A stretch of DNA of 64,000 bases from Parelaphostrongylus tenuis (Eukaryota; Nematoda; Chromadorea; Rhabditida; Metastrongylidae), in assembly GCA_019055375.1 (NCBI GenBank), contig JAHQIW010007035.1, forward strand, positions 104,537-168,536. Direction: 5' to 3'. Shown one piece after another: positions 10,400-20,099 of this stretch. The position numbers and the translations under genes are program-made. Positions within the stretch are counted from its first letter, which is position 1, and each line of letters opens with the position of its first letter. Under the pieces are notes generated by a model. That model searched no databases and was not told the origin of the DNA. It was given only the letters and a program-made list of their open reading frames with translations.

Positions 10400-11160
10400 A
10401 TTTGAGTTAATGGGGACTCGAGCCCCTACTTAAACTATACCGTCTTTCTACGCTATAACGCATATATCTCTCAGCAACTAACCGTGAACAGTTTGGCCCA
10501 GTCAGCAGATATCGACATTAATTCGAGTCACGCTGACACATATTGAGTTATGGATGACCAATTAGAATCTTTTTGTTGAGGGTCGTTTGCTGAAAGTTTG
10601 ATGCGTTGTAGCGTAGAAAGAGTGGTGGAAAACAAACATTATGGTGCAACGGGTTAGAGCACACGCTCCGGGATAGAATGTGATGTGAAACTGAGCCCCG
10701 CTCGAGGCCAAGAGATTTTGCATATCCTACAACATTATATCACCGCCGAAAGCAGCCAAATGAAAAGAATTCCAGTTGATATATAGCAAGTGCCCAATAA
10801 TGCCAAGTGGTACGCAAAGCTTGGACGTCGGACGGGGAATCAAACCCGCACTTCATCCTTTACAGCTGTGCGTGCTAATCATTGTACCACCGACTGTTAT
10901 GTTTTTTCCATCACTCTGCGACACAACGCATCGATCTGTCATCATAACCAGTCGTCAACGGTTGAATACAAGTAAGATCAACTTTGAATATTTTATTTGA
11001 AAGCTTTGGCGGTTTTATGATGTTATAAAAGCATATCCAATAATGTTGAGTGATGTGCAAATTCAAGTGATGGCACAACAGTAGCGCCAATAGTGCAGTG
11101 GTACCACGCGCCTAAAAGAAGGTGGATTGTGGGCTCGCTTCCCGTTTGACGTTGAGACTT
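10400..11160. repeat. cluster of tRNA-like relics
   Basis: Besides the clearer copy at 10827-10894 there are three weaker ones. The (-) copy near 10406-10450 keeps a GGCTCGAGTCC B box. The (+) copy at about 10647-10715 keeps an A box (TGGTGCAACGG). The (+) copy at about 11086-11155 keeps an A box (TAGTGCAGTGG) and a weak B box. They alternate in orientation and are separated by AT-rich sequence with shared motifs, so they look like decayed copies of one repeat family. Confidence 0.45.
10827..10894 (-). other. tRNA-like sequence
   Basis: The minus strand has GTCGG/CCGAC acceptor pairing, a D arm GTAC...GCAC with an A box (TGGTACAATGA), and a T arm GGGTTTGATTCCC. The anticodon arm is irregular. 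It is probably the head of a tRNA-derived repeat rather than a gene. Confidence 0.5.
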
Positions 11161-11383
11161 TTGTATATTACCCAACATTATTAAATATATATCTGTGACA
11201 TCATACCACCGCTAGAGCGATTGAAGAATTTCTTCAACTATACAACACGTGATACGTCATTCGCAACAAAAAGTAAAGCGAGAAAGGCACGTGTAAATAC
11301 ATATGATAAGTGAACAATATTGTTGAAAATAATTTATAGTTATTATTGAGCCATGCATGTGGTCTGTTATGGGCACTTATACA

Positions 11384-11426
11384 ATGCGATACACGTGTTT
11401 CACCATTGCAGCCTTAACAGTTGCAC
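11384..11426 (-). ncRNA. hammerhead-like motif, left arm of FB2
   Basis: Minus strand: GTGCAA (helix I), core CTGTTAA (mutated from CTGATGA), GGC-TGCAAT-region helix II, GAAA (11398-11401), CACGTG, then T-A and TCGCAT. The core mutations make it degenerate. Confidence 0.5.
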
Positions 11427-11516
11427 GGTGCCTTTTTGTCCAGCCGATTCCTCGAAGAATACATAGGGAAATTTTAAAGGCAGATCCCCGAGGAACTGAC
11501 TGAACCAAAAGGTTCC

Positions 11517-11559
11517 GTGCAACTGATAAAGCTGCAATGCCGAAACACGTGTACTGCAC
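11517..11559 (+). ncRNA. hammerhead-like motif, right arm of FB2
   Basis: GTGCAA (11517-11522) pairs, except for the last base, with CTGCAC (11554-11559). The core CTGATAA has one change from CTGATGA. Helix II is AGC-TGCAAT-GCC, then GAAA (11542-11545), CACGTG, and T-A at the cleavage position. Confidence 0.6.
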
Positions 11560-11818
11560 TTCATAAATGCAGACAACAGATCACATGCACGGCTCAAAAA
11601 ATAACTATTAGTCACATTGAAGTGCAGGCCTAATCTCAAGAAACATTGAAAACAAAACAATGATATTTTGAAAATATAGCTCAATAATAAACGCTGCATC
11701 TCAACCTGCACAGGCCTCAAATACTCTTCCACCAAGCTAATATATTTGTATACATTGCTTGACTTGTAACAAAGAATAATCTGTTAAGGATATTACTTGT
11801 TTTGAGCCAATAGGTCTA

Positions 11819-11866
11819 GTGCTATATAGGCGCCTATTTCGTCCTATTGGGACTCATCAGTAGCAC
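11819..11866 (-). ncRNA. hammerhead ribozyme, type I, left arm of FB3
   Basis: Read on the minus strand the fold is complete. Helix I GTGCTA pairs with TAGCAC (6 bp) and the core is CTGATGA (11854-11860). Helix II is GTCC-CAATA-GGAC and GAA-A follows at 11837-11840. Helix III is TAGG-CG-CCTA with a 2-nt loop, followed by U and A17 at the cleavage site directly before helix I. All consensus core nucleotides are present. Very short helix III is the known style of Penelope-associated and retrozyme hammerheads. Confidence 0.88.
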
Positions 11867-12089
11867 CCTCCCTCGGTTCCGTCGATCCGTTGAGGTGAAA
11901 TAATCCTCTAAAAGAATCGGCGCCGAGTAAAAACTAAGCACCCCAAAGTAGGATGATGGTATTACCTGACTTTGTGGTGATCGGCAGTCGAGATTGCGGC
12001 TTTTAGAATGAAGAATGCCTAGTTTTTACTCGGCGCCGATTCCTTTAGAGGATTATTTCACCTCAAGGGATCGACGGAACCGAGGGAGG

Positions 12090-12137
12090 GTGCTACTGAT
12101 GAGTCCCAATAGGACGAAATAGGCGCTTATATAGCAC
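12090..12137 (+). ncRNA. hammerhead ribozyme, type I, right arm of FB3
   Basis: GTGCTA (12090-12095), CTGATGA (12096-12102), GTCC-CAATA-GGAC, GAAA (12116-12119), TAGG-CG-CTTA with one G-U pair, T130, A131, then TAGCAC (12132-12137) closing helix I. The predicted cut is between 12131 and 12132. The only difference from the left arm is a C-to-T that turns a G-C pair into a G-U pair, so the fold is kept. Confidence 0.88.
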
Positions 12138-12325
12138 TAGACCTATGGCTCAAAGTATGTCATATCCTTATCAGATTAAATCATTTTGAGCGGGTCTGTA
12201 AAAGAGCGGTCGATAACAAAGAATATTGTTGAATAGAGCGCATCAGAGCTAATAATCTCACTTTACATAAGGGAACAATGTCAAACCGATGCAGCCCTAA
12301 CATATTGATGAACGTAAAAACACAT

Positions 12326-12357
12326 ATCTATATATATATTATATTATATATTATCAT
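12326..12357. repeat. TA-rich microsatellite
   Basis: Short run of ATAT/TATTATAT repeats between FB3 and the kinase gene. The rest of 12170-12800 shows no gene signature. Confidence 0.6.
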
Positions 12358-12809
12358 GAATTGAAGTGGTAATCATTAAAGTCCTATGACACACGGCCGC
12401 CACCTTCTAAAGAGATGTATAGTCAGCTAGAGCATTTGTCTCTACTGTTTCATCTAATGTAGTAGTTAGATTGTGAGAGTATTCTCAACCTCCTACAAAA
12501 CTTTTTCAGTTGGGACGTGAACTATCGCTTCCGCCAAGGACATCCTCCCTAGCAGTGAAGCAAGTCACCAATAATCAGGTTACACAATACGTCGGTTTAA
12601 CCAAAAAATGGGAAACAATCTTGTGGAATCAGGTTTGCTCTCGTTTTCTCAGCATTTTGACACAGTTCCAACCTCTGTGATATGTTTGACCACCTTAAAC
12701 GAGATTGAACGAAAAATGTCATGAGAGAAACGATTTTGAACAATGATAAAAGATAAGTATTGAAATCAATGTCATATCATCAACATCAACTTGTTATGTC
12801 TAACTCCAC

Positions 12810-12816
12810 TATAAAA
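12810..12816 (+). promoter_or_regulatory. TATA-like box of the kinase gene
   Basis: TATAAAA lies 44 bases before the kinase ATG at 12860. The position suits a core promoter, but the short distance leaves little 5' UTR. Confidence 0.4.
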
Positions 12817-12859
12817 GCATTAACAAAGTGTGATAGAGCATTATTAGCTGAATCACAAC

Positions 12860-13191
12860 ATGAGCGAGGAGGAGGAAGACGATCTTGGAATCAAACCGGT
12901 CGGTTTTCTTACCATTAAAACCTATTGAAAACGTTACATAATCCTCACTGGTCAAATCCGTTTAGGGGACAGTAATCGAGTCCAGCAAAGCTAAGCATGT
13001 CGTCGTCATTCTAACCGGTGAAGGAGGATTCGGCACGGTGTACAAGTAATTGGTAGATAATGTGAAATTTCAGTACAATGATTTAGTTCAATTTTTTCAG
13101 AGTTCATGATCAGAAAGATACGAGAAAAGAATACGTAATAAAAGTCGAAAAGAAAATCGAACAACGCCGACATTCCAAATTGAAGATGGAA
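12860..13191 (+). CDS. CK1/tau-tubulin-kinase-like protein kinase, 5' fragment
   Basis: Three short exons encode the start of a CK1-group kinase. Exon 1 (12860-12902) begins M-S-E-E-E-E-D-D. Exon 2 (12966-13045) contains the glycine-rich ATP loop GEGGFGTVYK. Exon 3 (13101-13191) contains V-H-D-Q-K and the ATP-anchoring lysine in YVIKVEKK, then ends at a GTATGT donor. The exon 2/3 junction (AA|A) and the TTTTTTCAG acceptor are in phase. The exon 1/2 junction is off by one base with the donor at 12903, so either GTCGGT at 12899 is used or there is an indel. No later catalytic exons (HRD, DFG) are visible downstream, where mariner and RTE debris follows. It is a truncated gene, or one with its remainder displaced. 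Family assignment is from motif recognition only. Confidence 0.7.
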
Positions 13192-13199
13192 GTATGTCC

Positions 13200-13760
13200 T
13201 TTTATCATATAACAGTTTTTTTCGACTACCGAAGTTTTCTCGCTACTTGTTCTTGGAAGAAAACATAAATGGTTGAAAAGTCATCCAAATAGCCTGAAAA
13301 ACTAGCGAGTAGAATTTTCTAACATATACTAAAATAGGAATATATAGGGAAAATTGGCATAACCAATGTGTCAAGATCTTTAACACTCCCGCGACGACAC
13401 CTAATACCGAAGTTGTTCCTTACTGGATGACGTCTGATTTTACGTTCCGGTGCTTTGAAGCTTCTCAAAGCGTGGCCAAGCCTGCTGCCTTCACTAATCT
13501 GCTGATTTGTTTAAGGGAGTTGAGTGGTGAGCAGGAATTCGACCTCAGACGGGATCGATACATGCGTTTCACCAATTCCGGCGGAAAGTGTTACCACCAC
13601 ACCACTGAGTCTATCGCTTACGTGCAACTCATTCTTCAGTATCTCTCTATCATAGCTATCACTATCAACCTTTAAGATGTCTGATCGAGTAAGGATCGTC
13701 ATTATATAAATTAAGCCGATAGTTACTGTTCTTATTTGCATCCAAAAATTTTCGTGTTTT
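13200..13760. other. no recognisable feature
   Basis: Overlapping open frames on both strands (13427-13675 and 13511-13741) have no family signature or conserved partner in the window. I treat them as chance. Confidence 0.4.
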
Positions 13761-13769
13761 TACTGTTTT

Positions 13770-14310
13770 TTGGCACTGTTATTGTCCATGAAGACGTTCA
13801 AAATCGTCGGCCAACACCCCCGTAATCAGTGTCGGATCCTCTTCAATAGATTCGATGACGGCCTTTCGATCAACTTCGCGTCAACATCTGGAACGCAGCT
13901 GCTCCTCCAGGTGAATGTTCTCAGCACGAAACTCAGCAAAGAACTGAAACACTGTTCGCCTGGACACAAATCCTTGAGCCTTTGCACGGTAGATGTTCTC
14001 AACAAGGGTCTGTGCATTGCGTCCCATTTCCTACTCGTAACGCTGAAAATTTCGACAACAGCTTTGTTGAGCAGCCATGATGCGGTAAGTAGAGAGAAAT
14101 TCGGTACCAAAAAAGCCTTGCCAAATGCTGCACAAAGCGACTTGATTTGTTGCCTGAGAAATGCAAGAAGTATGTACAGGCTGATGGCTCATAGCTTACA
14201 TAGTGTGATTAAGCGATTTCGTTACTTCTGGACAAAAAATTTGGTGCTTATTGCTCTGATGCCGAAACTTTTGAGAAGACCTGGTAACGAAGTCGATTAT
14301 TTGAACTAGG
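13770..14310. mobile_element. mariner-derived element, rearranged (copy 1)
   Basis: The minus strand of 13770-14030 reads as a mariner transposase N-terminal HTH region: V-S-R-R-T-V-F-Q-F-F-A-E-F-R-A-E-N, then R-K-A-V-I-E-S-I-E-E-D-P. Immediately right of 14060 the plus strand reads the transposase C-terminus in a shifted frame. The two halves therefore face away from each other. The same junction recurs at 33060-33440, 53340-53910 and 62510-62890, so this is one rearranged, non-autonomous family. There is no intact catalytic domain. Confidence 0.65.
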
Positions 14311-14349
14311 AAAATACAAAGTCTAATTTCTAGTTTCGATATACTCTCA

Positions 14350-15490
14350 TTCTAAATGGCCTGTATCACCTGTCGTCCCGCTGATCGTCGACAGACTTGA
14401 GCGGCCACCAATAATACTTCCATTTCTTCCTATTGCGTGTAAGAATAGCTCAGTGGGTCCCCCTTGCTCTAGGGATTCGTCGAGCATCATATCTTTCGTC
14501 TAATCTTTTTATGAAGAAATCGGGACCGCCGAGTCGATGGCCTTCCTGTGGAGCGTTTGTTGTCCCGATTAATCCAGTCGGTAACGGCTCTCGTCCATCG
14601 GTTATCGTTCAAGCGCATCACTTGTCCGGCACACCTTATTTTCGATATATTGGCGTTTAGAATGGCGCCTTTGATTTTTGATCGTTGACGCAGGTCGGAA
14701 TTTCGGATCCTTTCTCTTATTTGCGAGATACGGGATACTCCTAGCATCAACGTTTCGACTGCGCGTTCAATAACGCCTAGTGATCTTTTACCCGGCTTAC
14801 GTAGCGACCAAGTTTCTGCTGCATACGTTATGGCAGGGATAATTGCCCAGTCAAAAGGAAGGGCACAGAATGGGATGCTCTTTGTCCTCTTCACTACATC
14901 CTCAATGTTTTTAAACGTTCCCGAAGCCGCTCCTTCCTTCCTGCTCAACTCTGGAGCAAGGTCGTTCATCATGATGACTTCACAACCTAGATAGACGTAA
15001 CTGGAGCTTTCAGAGGTTCTGGTTTCGTTGAACGTGAATGAGGCATTCAAAAACCAGTCCGTTATGAACATCCTTTTTGTGAGATCTAGGCGAAGACCAA
15101 TCTTCTCACAGGCGTTGTCGGAATCGGTAAGCATTCGTTCCGCCTGGCTGATGTTTGTAAGACGATATCATCAGCGAAGCGAGGATGGATTAATTGCAGA
15201 CATCGATTTTCACTCCCACATCGTCCCATTCCAATGTTCCCATCACGTTTTGCAAGGTGGCAGTGAGTAATATTGGGGAAAATGTATCGCCTTGTCAAAC
15301 CCTTCTTCTTACGTCGATGGTAATATTGCTATAGATTGGCGATATTTTCGTTGCGACAACGTTATGCAACTTAGGCAGGATCATTATGTACCGAGTAGAG
15401 ACGCCCTGAGCATGCGGACCTCTATGACCGCTTCCGTTCCCACTGAATCAAAGACTTTCTTCAAATCAAAGGTAAAATAACGGCATACAC
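14350..15490 (-). mobile_element. RTE-type LINE reverse transcriptase, decayed
   Basis: Minus-strand frames carry an F-D-S-V-G-T-E-A palm segment near 15440 and the polymerase box R-F-A-D-D-I-V-L near 15170. A 215-codon open frame (14487-15134) then covers the thumb/C-terminal region with W-S-L-R-K-P, S-D-L-R-Q-R-S-K-I and D-N-R-W-T-R-A-V-T-D-W-I. Frameshifts separate these parts and the N-terminal endonuclease is missing. It lies at the outer end of the large inverted repeat, opposite 49600-50760. Confidence 0.85.
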
Positions 15491-16305
15491 TAATCAAATG
15501 ATGTCCCTCTTGTCAATCATATAGGGTTACCTCTGCTACAAAATTTCACAGCTGCTGTCATTGCTGTATGTCCAATAGTTTCCTATCGGTTATCTCATAC
15601 GATAATATCATCACCTCAGTAGGTCGTTCTTCGTTCCCATCCTAAAAGAAATGCAGGGATCAGCAGCTGCCATTTACATACTTGCGCAGATGACGAAAGT
15701 AATTTAAAGGCGTTTTGCAAGCAGTTCAAGATAATAATCCACTACGAAGAGTTTGCAAATAAAAAAAGCCCTTCGAAAGAAATATGACAAGCCCTACATG
15801 ATGTGAATATTCAAAATAAAATTCTCTTCTTGCATGATTACCAAAGAAAGGAAGCAATAATGTCAATTTTCTCATAAATTATATCAAATAATTATCATGA
15901 AGAATATGTTCACAAAGATGTGGTTTTTAGGCACTCACTCAAACTAAGATTGCACTTACAAAATTTTCCCCACAATCCTTTTTGGTGTAAGTGTTCTCTC
16001 CCTATCAGATGCACTTTGCCGCATCCATCATGGCCACCTTTAACTGGCTCTTTTGTAAAAACTTGCGTGGCTTTGAGTAAACTTTTCCGTTGTAAACAGC
16101 TCTATCAGATTTTCTGGGAAACTCTGTATCTATCGTAAGTCCATCTACTCCAGGGCAAATATAAGCTTCGCCAATGGTCATCACACAACTCACATTGGTT
16201 TTGCTACTGTCCCTACCCAGTTTTTACTTCCCTACTTATTTAGAACAACCCACGTAGCTTAAGTGAGCCTACGTCTTTGCAGCTGTATCGTCTTCTTCAA
16301 AGAGC

Positions 16306-16616
16306 ATGAAAGGATCTTCTCATTTGATGGCTACTGTTAGTATTGCATTGGTAAGTGAGCATTTTTAAGAGGTAATGATGACCACTTCTCTAAGCGATGA
16401 CCAATGCTCTAGGCTTGTAATCAGAATGGAAAAAGGGATTGCTGTTGCCTTGAGCCTTGTGAAAATCCATGTGGCAGCGATAGATGTCATCATCGCAAAA
16501 TCCGTATGCGAAACACCCTCGAGTCCGTCGAGATGAAGGAAACGTGGGTGAAGGATGGATATATGAGTCCAAAATTGAACAGGACGACAGAGGGAAACGA
16601 AATTGGTAATCAATAA
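16306..16616 (+). CDS. secreted Cys-rich peptide P3
   Basis: Exon 1 (16306-16350) is still 15 codons, but compensating indels changed the start to MKGSSHLM, weakening the signal peptide. Exon 2 (16413-16616) is open to TAA. It keeps the Cys pattern C-x7-CCC-x3-C-x3-C-x4-C, then a stretch read in a shifted frame between two compensating indels, then the family ending N-R-T-T-E-G-N-E-I-G-N-Q. The shifted stretch replaces the usual R-V-R-R processing site. It could be a live variant or a pseudogene that happens to stay open. Confidence 0.6.
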
Positions 16617-17119
16617 GTTTATTGTGATTATTTATTATCTGTGCGAATGATCTGAGTAAGGAGGAACCAGTGAGGGAGAGCTGGCTGTTTTTATTATCAA
16701 ACGTTGTTGGGCACATCATCTTCATTGCAACATTATGAGCCTTCTTTGACTTATGCACCGTATAGTGAACTACCATTCTTCTTCTGTTTTTTTGACTGTG
16801 CAGCTTTTCCGTTGCAGTCATTTTGTAAGTGCACAAATGTCTGACGGTTGTTGTTGCGTGCGGCATCAGAAAAATGTTCTTTGATGCTTAGCAGATGCGC
16901 TTAATTTTGCAACGTATTTGATATTTTAATCCCGAAACCTATTGTTGAGTTTCATAAAACTACTCAATAACAGAATATGCCGAGCTTCTCATTGGCAACT
17001 TTTTGTCAAAACCACAAGTTATGAAGAATCCTTAGAGACTGAGTAGAGTCATATCGTCTGACTGTAGTAGCTGCTGCGTGCAAGGTGCAGATAAAGTATG
17101 CTCTTCCTTGTTTATTATT

Positions 17120-17410
17120 GATATTATTGAAATTTGAGCGTGGTCTTAATAAAGCATTCGAAGGAAAGGTATAATATGATAAAAATACCAGCCAGCTAGC
17201 ATCGAGTGCGAAAACACTCCGTGTTAGGTGAATGTTTCACTGACATAGAGTGTAAAGCGTACGTCGTCGATAACTATATATAAGGAATGTAAATCTCCCG
17301 AGAGAACTGACTATGAAAACATAGACAGACGACGGGTTCTGCCCGGCTAATGAGTCTGTAAGGACGAACACGTGTCTCGGGCTGTGCAAGAGCCCTTACC
17401 AGACCACATG
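17120..17410 (+). mobile_element. retrozyme-like repeat unit with hammerhead
   Basis: The unit starts with GAAATTTGAGCGTGGTCT, continues for about 200 bases, and ends with a hammerhead motif followed by CAAGAGCCC...CCACATGACA. Related units occur around 32105-32400 and 32410-32590, and start sequences recur at 51440 and 62200. Its size and content resemble the small hammerhead-carrying retroelements called retrozymes or PLE terminal repeats. The relationship is inferred. Confidence 0.55.
17341..17382 (+). ncRNA. hammerhead ribozyme motif
   Basis: Helix I GCCCGG (17341-17346) pairs with TCGGGC (17377-17382). The core reads CTAATGA (one change), helix II is GTC-TGTAAG-GAC, GAAC has one A fewer than the consensus GAAA, then CACGTG, T75 and C76 directly before helix I. 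It preserves the canonical U-C cleavage step that several other copies have lost. Confidence 0.65.
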
Positions 17411-18099
17411 ACATGTTGACTCAAATAATAATGAAAGGATTTAGTGAAGGGTTATTTCTATGGTACGTGGCCGCCTCGGGATAACTGAAGCTCCTAATTC
17501 TCTGCGGTCGGGAATTGTTGATAATGTTGTCTGGTAACAGATCACTCCCTGCAATCTAGAAGGGAACTATATAGCGCGGCTACTTCAGAAGTCTAGAAAG
17601 AACAAGCTTGAAAACCATTTAAACGCATTTAAAAAAATTCAGTCCTTAAAAAAAGCTACATTTACAAACTTTGAAGACCCAGATGGATGATGGATGCGAG
17701 AAAGTGAACCGATGGCATGAAGTATTGCTGGAGCATGGTAGATGTGAAGGCGAAACGTGTTCTAATACGAATTTATCTTTTTCTTTTCAAAAATTGAACA
17801 GCTTTGTAGTTTTGCCTATTTAGGTGATCTAGTCCACGGTGGAAACAGTTGAAAATTATTCGAGTGCTACTGCGTTCCGTAATGCAGAACCTGCTGCTAC
17901 TGTCGCGTACTTGAGACATTTTTGTTGAGTGAATAGTGCAACGGAAGGAACTCTTTTTTTTGATAAAACTCCCTTCCTATTCCAAGTGGTCGTTCTTCGT
18001 GAGAAAATGTATTTGTAATACCAAAGGTCAGTGATAAAAGATAGAACCGTAGGAAAATTTTGTAATCCGGCTAAATAGAATTTTTTGAATAACTCATCT

Positions 18100-20050
18100 G
18101 AACGATAATAAAAGACCGGATAAATTCAAAATCCCTCTCAAACTTCACTTTATGGCTGTATTTATTTCGTTTGAAATGAAGCGTTGGATAAACGGGATAT
18201 TATTGTCATTGCCTTTCTCGTTGGAGCTAATCCTATTCTAATAAGCCAAACTTTCGTAGTCATTGAAGATGGCTATTTTGCGTGGCGAGTTCAATGATTC
18301 TTCTTTCCAATCTTTTCCCGGAAACACACAGGCGACCGTGCAAAACAAATTTTTTATAAGATATCGTTTTGTGTGGGAAGGCTGAGAGGAGAGGTCATGG
18401 GCCATGACAGTTTCATTAGTTAGCCTTCGATACCTTTTGTGGTGCAGCCATTTTTGGGAAAGGACGTTAACGCGTTGACAACGACGTTGAAATTCTGCGC
18501 GGCACGCAGCGACTGCAATGATGTTGTGGTAGTTTTCTAATGAAATATAGATTTCCATCGACACAAAAGTGACATCGGTGAAGCTAGATGTTGCAGAAAC
18601 AATGTCAATGGGTAGCTACTTTCTACAGCGAACTGTGCTTGCAAAACGATAGCTTTTTTCGCTAGAAGAATGTAAAGAAATAGTCATTTGACAACGCATG
18701 ATCAGTGGGAGAATCAGCATTTCTGAAGCTAGGGAATGACCACTAAAATATCTATGAAAGAAAAAGAAACGAAATTATATAACACCTGGAGATATGTTCC
18801 GTTTTACAAGGTGCCTTTCCCGTTGAAACCTACATGATTTTTCGATACATAGGCATTCTCACAACTATAAAATTCTTTCCAGAAGCCTCTTCTGCCATAT
18901 TCCATCGTTTAATCACGATATCTCAGTACCTTAGGTAACCAAACATATTCCCATATTTCCATTGCAAGGCGGATAATGAAGACTTTCGCCGCTCCACGAA
19001 GCCGCACATGTGGCGTGCGGTCTGAGTTGAAAACAACTCAGATCGTTCTTAACGTAATGGAAGCCAATCTTTTTGGAGTTTTTTCTGGATGACCCTTATG
19101 TACTGTGATTGTACGTATAGTAATTCAAAGCATTTTTCCATGTCCTCTTGTGTTGGGCAAACGACAAAGCAGTCGTCAATATATCTGCAATAGAGTAGTA
19201 GTCCAATGATGAGTATGGGGGCTTCAAATTTAGACATAAACGCAATGGCAAGTGTCGGTGCCAGTCCATGTACTATGGTCAGTCCTTCAAATTGTGCCTG
19301 ATATGTTTCGGACCGTCTCAAGACTGAGCAGCTTAGCCACCTTTTCAAGAAGCTCATAAGCTGCTGAATCGTGAAGTCATGCATATTTTTAGCTCTTTCA
19401 TGTTGCCTAAAGAAATCCTAAGTGACCACTAGTGCAGAATCATGCGAAACGTTTGTGTAAAGTCAAGGTACGTCGAAGGATTGCATAACACGTTTTACGT
19501 ATTACATAGACGATCCAGAAACATTTCGGTGTTGGCAATGTGGGAGGGGATGTGTCTTAAGAACTGAACGATTATTAGGTTTATAAACCAAGCCAATTTG
19601 TCCGTTAGCCCGTCACTCAACTAATGATGGTCTTGTCTTGAAAGTTGTGGGATCGGTAGACACCAAATCATCAGTGGGAATGAGCTTGTGAGTCCTCAAT
19701 AAGTAGGCTTAGGAAGGGACATGATGGTTGGTCAAGTTTAAGCTGCGTAATAATGGATGATTTTAAACCTGTTGTTTTAGCCACTACTTGTGCGCTAGAG
19801 CTAAAACGTGGTGTGTAATGTAGACTACAGGCTATAGACAACCGGAACACACTCCGGTGTTTCCTCGTTCGACCTGGTGAGCATTCTTTTCATAAAATAC
19901 ATGAAAATTTTCGTGCATAAACATTTCTCATCGGAATCTTCTCCATACTCCTTGCTTTGCTTATCACATCGTCGTTAATTAGTCAGTCTGAATCTATCTG
20001 CAGTCCTTGCCCTTGATATTTAAAGAGTAACACAAGAAACGTTTTTTTTC
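18100..20050 (-). mobile_element. Penelope-like element, RT fragments (PLE-a)
   Basis: The minus strand encodes pieces of a PLE reverse transcriptase: L-Y-T-N-V-S near 19450, H-G-L-A-P-T-L-A-I-A-F-M-S-K near 19230, the catalytic box Y-C-R-Y-I-D-D-C in the 111-codon frame 19049-19384, and the thumb segment (S-H-T-K-R-Y-L-I-K-N-L-F) at 18238-18564. Internal stops and frameshifts are present and no GIY-YIG domain is attached. It mirrors PLE-g. Confidence 0.8.
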
Positions 20051-20099
20051 TTACCCGTCTATACTAGCTGTCTCAAAATGCGAAGAAGCTGCACTGTTA

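Larger units (their letters stand above)
11345..11600. mobile_element. foldback element FB2 with paired hammerhead motifs
   Basis: The arms around 11350-11440 and 11500-11590 are inverted copies. Both ends read GAGCC(A/G)TGCATGTG(G/A)TCTGTT in opposite orientation, and each arm carries a hammerhead motif. The middle is about 60 bases. The organisation matches FB1 and FB3, but the sequence belongs to another subfamily. Confidence 0.65.
11785..12170. mobile_element. foldback element FB3 with paired intact hammerheads
   Basis: Inverted arms of about 155 bases (11785-11940 and 12017-12170) enclose a unique middle of about 75 bases. The arms differ by only a few bases, so this is the best-preserved foldback here. 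Each arm contains a complete hammerhead fold close to its outer end. No open frame is present. Direct repeats at the borders are not obvious. Confidence 0.8.
15490..18100 (+). repeat. segmental duplication block B3 (with P3)
   Basis: Promoter-side flank, peptide gene P3, 3' flank to about 17100, a hammerhead-bearing unit at 17120-17410, then the 17420-18100 segment. That segment also occurs at 25010-25560, 37570-38030 and, inverted, at 29560-30010, 41500-41990 and 47350-47840. I see no open gene in the 17420-18100 segment. Confidence 0.6.

Noticed and set aside
11400..11735. 111-codon minus-strand frame
   Set aside because: It passes through foldback element FB2 and is explained by it.
13427..13675. 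82-codon frame right of the kinase fragment as its next exon
   Set aside because: No kinase motif (HRD, DFG, APE) and no acceptor in the right phase.
16390..16866. 158-codon minus-strand frame
   Set aside because: It is antisense to peptide gene P3 and its flank, and sister blocks do not keep it open.
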